Origin: Roseiarcus sp963753135
Lineage (GTDB): Bacteria; Pseudomonadota; Alphaproteobacteria; Rhizobiales; Beijerinckiaceae
NCBI GenBank assembly: GCA_963753135.1
Contig: CAVWBA010000009.1
Location: forward strand, 62,001-126,000
Direction of reading: 5' to 3'
Length of the DNA: 64,000 nt
This document shows positions 54,623 through 63,444 of the stretch, in pieces (position 1 is the stretch's first letter; every line of letters starts with the position of its first letter). The position numbers and the translations under genes are program-made. The notes beneath the pieces were generated by a model. It had not been told where the DNA came from. It searched no databases and saw nothing but the letters and a program-made list of their open reading frames with translations.

Positions 54623-56542
54623 GTGACCAAGCCTTCAACGCCGCTTCTGGATCAAATCGGATCACCGGCCGATCTGCGTAAGTTAAGGGAGAGTGATCTC
54701 CCTCAGCTTGCCGACGAGTTGCGCGCCGAAACGATCAGCGCGGTCTCGGTGACTGGCGGCCATCTCGGCGCCGGCCTGGGCGTCGTCGAACTGACGGTCG
54801 CTCTGCACTACATTTTCGACACGCCGACCGATCGCATCGTCTGGGACGTCGGCCACCAGGCCTACCCGCACAAAATCCTGACCGGCCGGCGCGAGCGGAT
54901 CCGAACTTTACGGCAAGGCGGGGGCTTGAGCGGCTTCACCAGGCGCTCGGAGAGCGAATACGACCCTTTTGGGGCGGCCCATTCGTCGACGTCGGTCTCG
55001 GCCAGCCTCGGCATGGCGGTGGCGCGCGATCTGTCGAATGGCGCCAACCATGTGGTCGCGGTCATCGGCGACGGCGCGATGTCGGCGGGAATGGCCTACG
55101 AGGCGATGAACAACGCCGGCGCCATGCGCTCGCGGCTCATCGTCATCCTCAACGATAACGACATGTCGATCGCGCCCCCGACAGGCGCGATGTCGGCTTA
55201 TCTCGCCCGCCTCGTTTCGGGCCGAGCCTATCGTACGCTGCGCGGCGCGGCCAGGCAGCTCGCCCGCCGGCTTCCGAAGTTCATGTACGACAAGGCCCGA
55301 CTTACCGAGGAGTACGGCCGCAACTTCTGGACTGGCGGCACCCTGTTCGAGGAGCTCGGCTTCTATTACGTCGGGCCAATCGACGGCCACAATCTCGACC
55401 ATCTTCTGCCGATCCTCAAGAACGTGCGCGACGTGCAGGACGGTCCGGTGCTCGTGCATGTGGTGACGAAAAAGGGCAAAGGCTACGCGCCGGCCGAGGC
55501 CGCCGACGACAAGTATCATGGCGTTTCCGCGTTTGACGTGATCACGGGCACACAGTCGAAGCCCAAGACCAACGCGCCCGCCTACACCCGTGTCTTCGCT
55601 AACGCGTTAGTCGAGGAGGCGCGCCGCGACGCCAAAATCGTGGGCATCACCGCCGCGATGCCGGACGGGACAGGGCTCGACCGAATGAAGTCGGTTTTCC
55701 CCGATCGCGTCTTCGATGTCGGCATCGCCGAGCAGCACGCCGTGACATTCGCCGCCGGCTTGGCGACGGAAGGCTTCAGGCCCTTTTGCGCGATTTATTC
55801 GACATTTCTGCAGCGCGGCTACGACCAGCTCGTGCATGACGTGGCGATCCAGAACCTGCCGGTTCGCTTCGCTCTTGATCGCGCTGGACTCGTTGGCGCG
55901 GACGGCGCGACGCACGCCGGCGCCTTCGACATCGCCTATCTGACCTGCTTGCCGAATATGACGGTGATGGCGGCTTCCGACGAAGCCGAGCTCGTCCATA
56001 TGGTCGCGACCGCCGCGGCCCACGATTCGGGGCCGATTGCGCTTCGCTATCCCCGCGGCGAGGGCGTAGGCGTTGAGCTGCCGCAGCAGGGCGAGGTTTT
56101 GCCAATCGGCAAGGGGCGGATCGTGCGCGAGGGCGCGCGGATTGCGATCTTGTCGCTCGGCGCCAGGCTCGGCGAGGCGCTCAAGGCCGCCGACGAACTC
56201 GCGGCGCGCGGCTTATCGACCACGGTCGCCGACGCGCGCTTCGCCAAGCCCCTCGACCGCGAACTCATTCTCAAGCTTGCGGCGACGCACAAGCTCCTCA
56301 TCACTGTTGAGGAAGGCGCGGCCGGCGGCTTCGGCGCGCATGTGCTGACCTTGCTCAGCGACGCCGGCGCGCTCGACAACGGGCTTAAGGTGCGCACAAT
56401 GACGCTGCCGGACAAATTCCAGGATCACGACAAGCCCGAGCGCATGTACGCCGCAGCAGGGCTCGACGCCAAGGGCATCGTCGCCAAGGCGATCGCGGCG
56501 CTCGGGGATGTCGAGCGCCTCGCCTCGACCCGCTCCGCGTGA
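54623..56542 (+). CDS. dxs: 1-deoxy-D-xylulose-5-phosphate synthase
   Basis: It condenses pyruvate and glyceraldehyde-3-phosphate with TPP, the first step of the MEP isoprenoid pathway. I use GTG 54623, which follows a gggaagag site; the TTG 12 bases earlier is the alternative. 'SVTGGHLGAGLGVVELTVAL', the TPP site 'VIGDGAMSAGMAYEAMNNAG' and 'IVILNDNDMSIAPPTGAMSA' are intact, as is 'DVGIAEQHAVTFAAGLATEG'. About 639 residues, unbroken. The next small gene overlaps its stop (GTGA). Confidence 0.96.
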   Translation: MTKPSTPLLDQIGSPADLRKLRESDLPQLADELRAETISAVSVTGGHLGAGLGVVELTVALHYIFDTPTDRIVWDVGHQAYPHKILTGRRERIRTLRQGGGLSGFTRRSESEYDPFGAAHSSTSVSASLGMAVARDLSNGANHVVAVIGDGAMSAGMAYEAMNNAGAMRSRLIVILNDNDMSIAPPTGAMSAYLARLVSGRAYRTLRGAARQLARRLPKFMYDKARLTEEYGRNFWTGGTLFEELGFYYVGPIDGHNLDHLLPILKNVRDVQDGPVLVHVVTKKGKGYAPAEAADDKYHGVSAFDVITGTQSKPKTNAPAYTRVFANALVEEARRDAKIVGITAAMPDGTGLDRMKSVFPDRVFDVGIAEQHAVTFAAGLATEGFRPFCAIYSTFLQRGYDQLVHDVAIQNLPVRFALDRAGLVGADGATHAGAFDIAYLTCLPNMTVMAASDEAELVHMVATAAAHDSGPIALRYPRGEGVGVELPQQGEVLPIGKGRIVREGARIAILSLGARLGEALKAADELAARGLSTTVADARFAKPLDRELILKLAATHKLLITVEEGAAGGFGAHVLTLLSDAGALDNGLKVRTMTLPDKFQDHDKPERMYAAAGLDAKGIVAKAIAALGDVERLASTRSA

Positions 56543-56730
56543 GCCAAGCTCCTTCCGGGGGCGGAGACGAGGAGCCGCATTCGAGCGGGCGCGGCAATAT
56601 CGCCGCGCTGATCGCGGTCGTCGTCCTTGTGGCGCTCGGATACTGGGCCTTCAATTATATCGATCACCAGCGCAAAATGCAGAACTGCCTCGACTCGGGG
56701 CGCCGCGATTGCGAGCACTGGGTGCAGTAG
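56539..56730 (+). CDS. Small membrane protein after dxs
   Basis: 63 residues from a GTG that overlaps the dxs stop. A Gly/Ser/Glu-rich N-terminus ('SQAPSGGGDEEPHSSGRGN') precedes one membrane helix ('IAALIAVVVLVALGYWAF') and a short tail with two Cys ('MQNCLDSGRRDCEHW'), which would face the periplasm if the N-terminus is cytoplasmic and could form a disulfide. Not a named family to me; translation is probably coupled to dxs. Confidence 0.68.
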   Translation: MSQAPSGGGDEEPHSSGRGNIAALIAVVVLVALGYWAFNYIDHQRKMQNCLDSGRRDCEHWVQ

Positions 56731-56928
56731 AGTCCGGTAGTGGTTGCGATTGACTTGGCCGCGCCGGCGCGGCATAAGCCCGCTCCTTGCAGCGGCGCGT
56801 CAGGCGCCGCATTCATTTTTCCGGCCTGCCGCTTGGTTTCTGACGCAAGCGGCGGCGTCGGCGTTTGCGCGTTCAAGATCGGGCGGCGCTCGATTTTCCG
56901 CCGACGATTGGAATTCGGAGACTAGCCC

Positions 56929-57063
56929 GTGAAGCGGACCTATCAACCCAGCAAAATCGTGCGCAAGCGCCGCCACGGCTTTCGCGCCCGCATGGCGACG
57001 GTCGGCGGCCGCAAGGTGATTGCCGCTCGCCGCGCGCGCGGCCGCAAGAAGCTCAGCGCCTGA
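56929..57063 (+). CDS. rpmH: 50S ribosomal protein L34
   Basis: 44 residues beginning at GTG: 'VKRTYQPSKIVRKRRHGFRA' then 'RMATVGGRKVIAARRARGRK' and 'KLSA'. This is an unmistakable L34 sequence, too short for a length-filtered gene finder. It precedes rnpA by about 80 bases, the standard bacterial order. The dnaA/oriC neighbourhood typical of many bacteria is not seen. Confidence 0.97.
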   Translation: MKRTYQPSKIVRKRRHGFRARMATVGGRKVIAARRARGRKKLSA

Positions 57064-57143
57064 ACGGCCGCGCCTTCGGCCTCGACCTCCGTCTTGGCCA
57101 TTCGCCTTGCCGGTGAGACGGCGCGGAAGGGAGCTTTGTCGCC

Positions 57144-57587
57144 TTGCATGAGGATGGCGGATCTGGCCGCGCCGGCCGACTTCCAGGCCGCCTGACCAAG
57201 CGGGCGGAATTTCAGCGCGTCTCGCGCGGGCGGCGATCGTCGGTCGAGACTTTCACGCTACAATCCCGCCGCCGGGAGGAAGCCGCGAAAGAGGCAGTTC
57301 CAGGCGCTCGGATCGGATTGACGGTGACCAAAAGCGTCGGGGGCGCGGTCGAGCGCAATCGCGTCCGACGACGGCTAAAAGAGGCCCTGCGCGCCGCGGC
57401 GCCTCTTGAGGCGGAGAGCGATCACGACTACGTGCTGATGGCCCGGCGCGAGGCGCTGGGCCGCCGTTTCGCCGCGCTCATCGACGATGTCCGCACCGCC
57501 TTCGGCGCCGCCCGGCGCCCCGGCGCGGACAATCGTGGGCGCGGATCGACCGCGAGGGCGCCGAAAGGCAAAGATAGGCCGAGATGA
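57144..57587 (+). CDS. rnpA: Ribonuclease P protein component
   Basis: It binds the RNase P RNA and helps mature tRNA 5' ends. 147 residues from TTG 57144; the recognisable part begins 'GRLTKRAEFQRVSRGRRSS'. The family signature is 'IGLTVTKSVGGAVERNRVRR' with 'RLKEALRA'. The C-terminal 35 residues are a basic, disordered extension ending 'APKGKDRPR'. Its stop overlaps the yidC start (ATGA). YidD, often between rnpA and yidC, is absent. Confidence 0.92.
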   Translation: MHEDGGSGRAGRLPGRLTKRAEFQRVSRGRRSSVETFTLQSRRREEAAKEAVPGARIGLTVTKSVGGAVERNRVRRRLKEALRAAAPLEAESDHDYVLMARREALGRRFAALIDDVRTAFGAARRPGADNRGRGSTARAPKGKDRPR

Positions 57588-59422
57588 AGACCGAGGACAT
57601 CAGGAACCTTTTTCTGGCGGGCGCGCTGTCGGTCCTGGTGATGGTCGGCTGGCAATATTTCTACGCCGGTCCTCTGCAACAGCGCGAGCACCAGGCGCAG
57701 ACGCAGGCCAATGTGACCCCCCCGGCGAGCGAGGCGCAGCCGAACGCTGCGCCTGCCGCGCCAGGCGTGGGGCGCCTCGGGGCTGGGGCCCCGCCGGGCG
57801 CTCCGGCCACGACCGCGGCGGAGACGGTCGGCCAGGCCCTGGCGGCGAGCCCCCGCGTGATGATTGACACGCCCAGCATCGGCGGCTCGATCAACCTCAA
57901 GGGCGGCAGGATCGACGATATTATCCTGAAGGATTATCGCGAGACGGTCGACCCGAAGAGTCCGAACGTCAGACTGTTCACGCCGCCCGGCGCGCCCGAC
58001 GCCTATTGGGCCGAGACCGGTTTTGTAAGCCCGGCCGGGGGCAAGACCCCCAATCTCGACACCGTCTGGACGGCCGATCGCCAGACGCTGACCCCCTCGC
58101 AGCCGGTTACGCTGACTTGGGACAACGGCGAGGGTCTCGTCTTCAAGCGCAAGATCGCGGTCGACGACAAATACATGTTCACGGTCACCGATTCGGTCGC
58201 GAACTCGGGCTCGGCGCCAGCGACGGTGCAGCCCTACGGGCTGGTGCTGCGCCATGGCAGGCCGAACGTCGCCGGCTACTCGGTGCTGCACGAGGGATTC
58301 GAAGGGGTGATCGGCGGCCAGGAGCATGCGCCGACCTACGCCGCCATCGACAAGGCGACCGGCAAGGTCGAGGCCTACAAGGGCGATGGCGGCTGGCTTG
58401 GCTTCACCGACAAATATTGGGGCTCGGCGATCATCCCCGACCAGACCGCCCCGATCGAGGCCCGCTATTCGGCCAGCGGGACCGTCCAGCCAGTCGACTA
58501 TCAGGCCGATTTCCTCGGCAAGGAGCAGACGGTCGCGCCCGGGGCGACGTTCGAGACCACAACCCGCCTTTTCGCGGGCGCCAAGGAAGTCTCGACGATC
58601 GACGATTACGCCGCCAAGCTCGGCATCAAGAAATTCAATCTGATGATCGACTGGGGCTGGTTCTACTTCATTACCCAGCCGATGTACTGGCTGATCGACA
58701 CCATCTACAAATTTGTCGGCAATTTCGGCGTCGCGATCATGATCGTCACGGTCATGGTCAAGCTCGCCTTCTTCCCGCTCGCCAATCGCTCCTACAACTC
58801 GATGGCGAAGATGAAGAAGATCCAGCCGCAGATCGCCGCGCTGAAGGACCTCTATCCCGACGACAAGGTCAAGCAGCAGCAGGAGCAGATGGCGCTGTTC
58901 AAGCGCGAGGGCGTCAACCCGGTCGCCGGCTGCCTGCCGATGGTGATCCAGATTCCGGTGTTCTTCGCGCTCTACAAGGTCATTTTCATCACGATCGAGA
59001 TGCGGCATGCGCCGTTCTTCGGCTGGATTCGGGACCTCTCCGCGCCCGATCCGACCAATGTGTTCACCCTGTTCGGTCTCGTTCCCTGGGACCCGACCGC
59101 GCTGCCGGCGTTCGGCCATTTCCTCCATCTCGGCATTTGGCCGCTCATCATGGGCGTGTCGATGTTCTTCCAGATGAAGATGAATCCCGAGCCGGCCGAT
59201 CCGGTTCAAAAGCAGATGTTTTCCTGGATGCCGGTCATCTTCACCTTCATGCTCGGCACGTTTCCGGCTGGCCTCGTCATCTACTGGACCTGGAACAACA
59301 CGCTGACGGTGCTCCAGCAATATTACATCATGACCAAGGCGGGCGTGAAGGTCGAGCTCTGGGGCAACCTCGCCAAGCTGTTTCCCAAGAAGAGCGGCCC
59401 GGTGAAGACGCCGAGCGTATGA
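57584..59422 (+). CDS. yidC: Membrane protein insertase YidC
   Basis: It inserts and folds membrane proteins, with or without SecYEG. The 612-residue protein has an N-terminal helix ('LFLAGALSVLVMVGWQYFYA'), a linker rich in Pro/Ala, the large periplasmic P1 domain (about 90-350; 'YAETGF'-like 'DAYWAETGFVSPAGGKTPN'), and the C-terminal five-helix core: 'FGVAIMIVTVMVKLAFFPLA', then 'KQQQEQMALFKREGVNPVAG', 'MVIQIPVFFALYKVIFITIE'. The core positive-charge pocket Arg lies in the first of these. Length and layout match alphaproteobacterial YidC. The frame is intact. Confidence 0.97.
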   Translation: MKTEDIRNLFLAGALSVLVMVGWQYFYAGPLQQREHQAQTQANVTPPASEAQPNAAPAAPGVGRLGAGAPPGAPATTAAETVGQALAASPRVMIDTPSIGGSINLKGGRIDDIILKDYRETVDPKSPNVRLFTPPGAPDAYWAETGFVSPAGGKTPNLDTVWTADRQTLTPSQPVTLTWDNGEGLVFKRKIAVDDKYMFTVTDSVANSGSAPATVQPYGLVLRHGRPNVAGYSVLHEGFEGVIGGQEHAPTYAAIDKATGKVEAYKGDGGWLGFTDKYWGSAIIPDQTAPIEARYSASGTVQPVDYQADFLGKEQTVAPGATFETTTRLFAGAKEVSTIDDYAAKLGIKKFNLMIDWGWFYFITQPMYWLIDTIYKFVGNFGVAIMIVTVMVKLAFFPLANRSYNSMAKMKKIQPQIAALKDLYPDDKVKQQQEQMALFKREGVNPVAGCLPMVIQIPVFFALYKVIFITIEMRHAPFFGWIRDLSAPDPTNVFTLFGLVPWDPTALPAFGHFLHLGIWPLIMGVSMFFQMKMNPEPADPVQKQMFSWMPVIFTFMLGTFPAGLVIYWTWNNTLTVLQQYYIMTKAGVKVELWGNLAKLFPKKSGPVKTPSV

Positions 59423-60077
59423 GCGAAGCGAAAGTCGCGCCCGACTGGACCGAGGCCGGGCGCAAACTGTTCGCGGGCCCGTGCGAATTCATCTTCGCGG
59501 CGGCGCGCGCTGACGGCCTGCCGCCGATTGGCGCGCCCGAGATCGCTTTCGCCGGACGATCCAACGTCGGCAAGTCCTCGCTCATCAATGCGCTCACCGG
59601 CCGAACCACGCTCGCGCGCACCTCGCGCACGCCTGGCCGCACCCAGGAGCTCATTTTCTTCGATCTCAACGGCAAGGCGCGTCTGGTCGACATGCCTGGC
59701 TATGGCTACGCAGCGGTGGCGAAATCGAAGTCCGCGTCCTGGAGCGAGCTCGCGCGCGACTATCTGCGCGGCCGTCCTTCGCTCGCGCGCGTGTTCGTCT
59801 GGTGGATGGCCGGCATGGCCTGAAAGAAAGCGATCACGAGACGATGCGCGCGTTCGACGCCGCGGCGGTGTCGTATGCGGTCGTCTTGACCAAGAGCGAC
59901 GAAGTGAAGGCAGCCGACCGCGACGCCCGCATCGCGTCGACGCTCGAGGGCTTGCGCAAGCACGTCGCCGCCTATCCGGAAGTGCTTATGACCTCGGCGC
60001 GCGCCGGCGATGGCGTCGCTGATCTGCGCGCGCATATCGCAAGGCTTATCGCGGAGCGAAGCGGGGGCGCCGCTTAG
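59419..60077 (+). CDS. engB: Ribosome biogenesis GTPase YihA/YsxC (one frameshift)
   Basis: An essential small GTPase in late 50S assembly. G1 is 'FAGRSNVGKSSLINALTG', G2/G3 'LARTSRTPGRTQELIFFDLN' and 'VDMPGYGYA', then after a break 'VLTKSDEVKAADRDARIAST' (G4 TKxD) and 'LMTSARAGDGVADL' (G5). The break at about 59799 is a missing base ('gtcctggtggatgg' reads 'gtctggtggatgg'), unlike the surplus bases elsewhere. Corrected length is 219 residues. It overlaps the yidC stop. ArgB, which follows in many Hyphomicrobiales, is replaced by a repeat and an epoxide hydrolase gene. Confidence 0.93.
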
Positions 60078-60093
60078 AACTCGCACAGAAAAT

Positions 60094-60183
60094 CGTCATT
60101 GCGAGGAGCGCAGCGACGAAGCAATCCAGAGAACGTGGGGCGTCCTACGACCCCTGGATTGCTTCGCTTCGCTCGCAATGACG
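60094..60183. repeat. Palindromic intergenic repeat (CGTCATTGCGAGGAGCGCAG type)
   Basis: 'cgtcattgcgag' at the left end and 'tcgcaatgacg' at the right end are reverse complements, as are 'cgaagcaatccag' and 'ctggattgcttcg', giving one long imperfect stem across 90 bases. This word is common in intergenic DNA of many proteobacteria. One copy in the window, between engB and the epoxide hydrolase gene. Confidence 0.75.
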
Positions 60184-60211
60184 AGACTGAGGCCGTCAAA
60201 TCTCAGCAGGC

Positions 60212-61360
60212 TCAGCTTCGCAGCGAACGATAGAAAGCCCGGACGTCCTCCGCGAGGAGGTCCGGTTGCTCCATCGCGGCGAAATGGCCGCCCTTCGGCA
60301 TCACCGTCCAGCGGCGGATGTTGGTGAACATCGGCTCGGCCAGCGAGCGCGGCGGATGCAGGATCTCGCGCGGGAATTCGGCGTAAGCCGTTGGCGCGGT
60401 GACGGCCGCGCCTTCGGGAATCATCCAGGGCCGATGCATGCGGAAGTAATAGGGATAGAACGACGATCCGATCGCGCCGGTGAACCAGTAGAAGCTGATG
60501 TCGCCGAGCATCTGGTCGCGGGTGAACACGCTCTCGACATCGCCGTCGCAGTCGGACCAGGCGCGGAATTTCTCCACAATCCACGCCGCAAGCCCCGCCG
60601 GAGAATCGGTGAGCCCAAAGCTCAGGGTCTGCGGGCGCGTGCCCTGAATCGCCGCGTAGGCGGCGTCCTCCTTGAGCCAATGGTTGAGCTCATCGAGAAA
60701 AACTTGCTGCTCGGGAGTCGGATTCTTGATCCTGTCCGGCTCGCGGCGGACGGCTAGGAAATTGACATGAATGCCGATCAGCTTGTCCGCGTGCGCGTAG
60801 CCCATCCGCGCGGCGGTGATGCCGCCCCAATCGCCGCCCTGCGCGGCGAAGCTTTTGTAGCCGAGCGTGTCGGTCATGAGATCGGCGAAACAATCCGCGA
60901 TCTCCTCGACGCCGAACCGCTTCTGCCCGGGCCGGAACGAAAGCCCATAGCCCGGCAGCGACGGCGCGACGACAGTGAACGCGTCGGCCGGATCGCCGCC
61001 GAAGCGCGCGGGATCGGTCAAGCGGGGAATGAAATCCAGGAACTCGAACACGGACCCCGGCCATCCGTGCATCAACAAGAGCGGCGTCGGGTTGGGGCCC
61101 TTGCCCGGCACGTGCAGGAAGTGCAGGTCATAGTCGGGCCGCGTCATCTTGAATTGCGGGAAGGCGTTGAGGCGCGCCTCCTGCGCGCGCCAGTCGAAGG
61201 GACCGCGCCAGTACTCGACGAGGCTGCGAAGATAGTCGACGCTCGTCCCGTAAGCCCAAGGCTGGCCCGGCGCTGAATCGGGAAACCGGGTGCGCGCAAG
61301 CCGTTCCCGCAAGTCAGCAATATCGCTATCGGGCACGCGCAATGTGAATGGCTGCGGCAT
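60212..61360 (-). CDS. Epoxide hydrolase family protein
   Basis: An alpha/beta hydrolase of 382 residues with the N-terminal lid typical of microsomal-type epoxide hydrolases ('PFTLRVPDSDIADLRERLAR'). The oxyanion loop is 'LLMHGWPGSVFEFLDFIPRL', the nucleophile Asp sits in 'AAQGGDWGGITAARM', and the C-terminal His is in 'VMPKGGHFAAMEQPDLLAED'. Ring-opening epoxide or an ester/lactone would be its substrate. The frame is intact. It stands alone between a repeat and the divergent TMEM175 gene. Confidence 0.88.
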   Translation of the reverse strand: MPQPFTLRVPDSDIADLRERLARTRFPDSAPGQPWAYGTSVDYLRSLVEYWRGPFDWRAQEARLNAFPQFKMTRPDYDLHFLHVPGKGPNPTPLLLMHGWPGSVFEFLDFIPRLTDPARFGGDPADAFTVVAPSLPGYGLSFRPGQKRFGVEEIADCFADLMTDTLGYKSFAAQGGDWGGITAARMGYAHADKLIGIHVNFLAVRREPDRIKNPTPEQQVFLDELNHWLKEDAAYAAIQGTRPQTLSFGLTDSPAGLAAWIVEKFRAWSDCDGDVESVFTRDQMLGDISFYWFTGAIGSSFYPYYFRMHRPWMIPEGAAVTAPTAYAEFPREILHPPRSLAEPMFTNIRRWTVMPKGGHFAAMEQPDLLAEDVRAFYRSLRS

Positions 61361-61489
61361 CGGCTGCTCCTTCCCAATCCTCTCGCCTTGCGCCTACGAT
61401 CCTCGAATGGACGCGGTTCAAGAGTCAAAACGCGGGCCTGACAGAATGCGCGGATTGACCCACCTCAGGCTGCGGGCGATGGTCGCGCC

Positions 61490-62119
61490 ATGCAAACCCA
61501 CTACAATATTTTAGCCGGCGGCGAAGTGGGGCGGATCGCGGCGCTCAGCGACGGCCTGTTCGCCATCGCGGCGACCATATTGGTGCTCGACTTTCATACA
61601 CCCGAGCCGGCGGACATCCACTCGGAGGCCGAACTCCTCCGCGCGCTCGCCGCTTCGGCGCCGAGACTCCTGCCATGGCTCCTGAGCCTTGTGACGCTCG
61701 GCATTTTCTGGCTCGGCCAGCAGACGCAGCTCAACCAGCTCGAACGGTCGAACCGCGATCTGACCTGGCTCCACTTCCTTTTCCTCGCCGTCGTCACCGT
61801 GCTGCCGTTCTCGACCAGGCTTCTGGGCGACTTCCTGACGTTCCGCACCGCGTTTCTCGTCTATTGGGTCAATATCGGCCTCCTCGGCGCGTGCCTCTAC
61901 GCCGCGTGGTCGTATGCCGAATGGGCGAAGCTCATCCGAGAGGAAGCGCGCGGCGATGTCTCGCGCGCGGTCAAGCGGCGCATCGTTGTGGCGCAGTCGC
62001 TTTACGCGATCGGCGCGCTTGCGGGCCTCATCAACGTGACGCTCGGCATCACCCTGATCCTGCTCATCCAGCTCAATTATGCGATCGGACCGAGGCTGCC
62101 GATCCTGTCGCGCCTTTAG
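61490..62119 (+). CDS. TMEM175-like potassium channel family protein
   Basis: A 209-residue membrane protein with six helices. The first, 'VGRIAALSDGLFAIAATILV', followed by 'LDFHTPEPADIHS', is the R-x3-FSDG-like signature of bacterial TMEM175 (DUF1211) channels, whose first helix lines the K+ pore. 'WLLSLVTLGIFWLGQQTQLN' and the last helix 'NVTLGITLILLIQLNYAIG' complete the fold. Homologues assemble as tetramers with two-fold K+ selectivity; here that is inferred. Confidence 0.85.
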   Translation: MQTHYNILAGGEVGRIAALSDGLFAIAATILVLDFHTPEPADIHSEAELLRALAASAPRLLPWLLSLVTLGIFWLGQQTQLNQLERSNRDLTWLHFLFLAVVTVLPFSTRLLGDFLTFRTAFLVYWVNIGLLGACLYAAWSYAEWAKLIREEARGDVSRAVKRRIVVAQSLYAIGALAGLINVTLGITLILLIQLNYAIGPRLPILSRL

Positions 62120-62127
62120 AGCGCGGC

Positions 62128-63306
62128 TCAATCCTCGAACGGCAGTCCGGCATATTGCTCGGCGACCATCGCCGCGGCGTGCTTCGATCGCAGGAGATGA
62201 TCGAACTCGCTGAGCTTGATCCGGGTCTCGAATGCGTCATCGTCGGGAAACACGTGCAGCAAATTGGTCAGCCACCAGGAGAAACGCTCTGACGCCCAGA
62301 CGCGTCTCAACGCCATGTCCGAATAGCTCTCGAGGTAGCGGTCGTCGCCCTTTGAAAAATGCGCCGCGAACGCGCGCGCCAGATAGAAGACGTCGGAGAT
62401 GGCGAGGTTGAGGCCTTTCGCTCCGGTCGGGGGCACGATATGCGCGGCGTCGCCGGCGAGGAACAGCCGGCCATGGCGCATCGGCTCGGCGACGAAACTG
62501 CGCAAGGGCGCGATCGACTTTTCGATCGAGGGCCCGGTCACGATCTTGGCCGCGATGTCGTCCGGAAATCGTCGTTTCAATTCGTCCCAGAACCGCTCGT
62601 CCGGCCAGTCCTCGATCCGCGTGTCGAGGGCGCATTGGATGTAGTAGCGGCTCAGCATCGGATTGCGCAGCGAGGCGAGCGCGAAGCCGCGCTCGTGCCG
62701 GGCGTAAATGACCTCGCCGACCGGCTGCGTCTCCGACATGATTCCGAGCCAGCCGAACGGATAGGCGCGCTCGAAGATCTTGAGCACGGACTTCGGAATG
62801 CTCTGGCGCGATACGCCGTGGAACCCGTCGCAACCGGCGATGAACTCGCATTCCAGAGCCTCGGTCACGCCGCCCTTTTGGAAAGTCACTCTGGGCGCGG
62901 CGGTGGCTATGTCGTGGAGATGGACGTTCTCCGCTTCTTCAACGATGCGTCCGCCGTCGCGCTCCCGGATCCGGTACAGTTCCTCGGTGATCGCGGTCTG
63001 ACCGTGCGACCACATCGGCCTGCCGGCGTGCGTTTTCGTGTCGATGAGGAAGGGCGCGCGGTCCTGCCAGACAATGAAGCTGCCGTCATGCGCATGGCCT
63101 TCGCGGTCCATCCGCTCGCCCGCGCCCGAATCGCGCAGCACCTGAACGGAGCCGTATTCAAGCACGCCGGCGCGGATGCGCTTCAGCACATAGGCCTTCG
63201 TCTGCCGCTCGATGACGACGCTGTCAATTCCATCACGATGCAGCAAATGCGAGAGGAGCAGGCCAGCCGGACCGCCGCCGATGATCGCGACCTGAGTGCG
63301 GCGCAT
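62128..63306 (-). CDS. pobA: 4-hydroxybenzoate 3-monooxygenase
   Basis: An FAD/NADPH aromatic hydroxylase that makes protocatechuate. From ATG 63306 ('MRRTQVAIIGGGPAGLLLSH', the FAD-binding Rossmann motif) it has 392 residues, the typical size. 'RAGVLEYGSVQVLRDSG' is the substrate-side loop; 'AGCDGFHGVSRQSIP' and 'GRLFLAGDAAHIVPPTGAKG' are the second FAD/NADPH and GD motifs. The frame is intact. No pca genes are in the window; the aldehyde- and aromatic-handling neighbours (epoxide hydrolase) may be incidental. Confidence 0.95.
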   Translation of the reverse strand: MRRTQVAIIGGGPAGLLLSHLLHRDGIDSVVIERQTKAYVLKRIRAGVLEYGSVQVLRDSGAGERMDREGHAHDGSFIVWQDRAPFLIDTKTHAGRPMWSHGQTAITEELYRIRERDGGRIVEEAENVHLHDIATAAPRVTFQKGGVTEALECEFIAGCDGFHGVSRQSIPKSVLKIFERAYPFGWLGIMSETQPVGEVIYARHERGFALASLRNPMLSRYYIQCALDTRIEDWPDERFWDELKRRFPDDIAAKIVTGPSIEKSIAPLRSFVAEPMRHGRLFLAGDAAHIVPPTGAKGLNLAISDVFYLARAFAAHFSKGDDRYLESYSDMALRRVWASERFSWWLTNLLHVFPDDDAFETRIKLSEFDHLLRSKHAAAMVAEQYAGLPFED

Positions 63307-63351
63307 GGCTTGTCCTCCCTCGCCCGGCAAGATGCCGCCGGGCGGCCGCAC

Positions 63352-63380
63352 TGTAGCCGCGCTCGGTGAGCGCGGCTACA
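63352..63380. repeat. REP-like hairpin, copy 2
   Basis: 'tgtagccgcgctc' and 'gagcgcggctaca' form a perfect 13-bp stem with a three-base loop (ggt), between pobA and the AarF-like gene. The inner 10 bp equal the stem at 13863-13885. It may also act as a terminator. Confidence 0.6.
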
Positions 63381-63396
63381 CGTGGTCCCTCGGGCC

Positions 63397-63444
63397 TCCA
63401 AGAAGGACGCCCGTCGGGTCAACGGGCTACCGACCGCGTCTACA
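63397..63444. repeat. Dispersed intergenic repeat, long copy
   Basis: This copy contains both the 'TCCAAGAAGGACGCCCGTC' part shared with 18522-18558 and the 'GACCGCGTCTACA' core shared with 1364-1376, so it links the two shorter pieces into one repeat unit. It ends at the stop codon of the AarF-like gene. Confidence 0.45.

Noticed and set aside
57428..59320. Long open frame (630 codons) antisense to yidC
   Set aside because: Same codon-bias effect; the sequence is mostly Arg/Asp/Gly low-complexity and the yidC frame carries all motifs.
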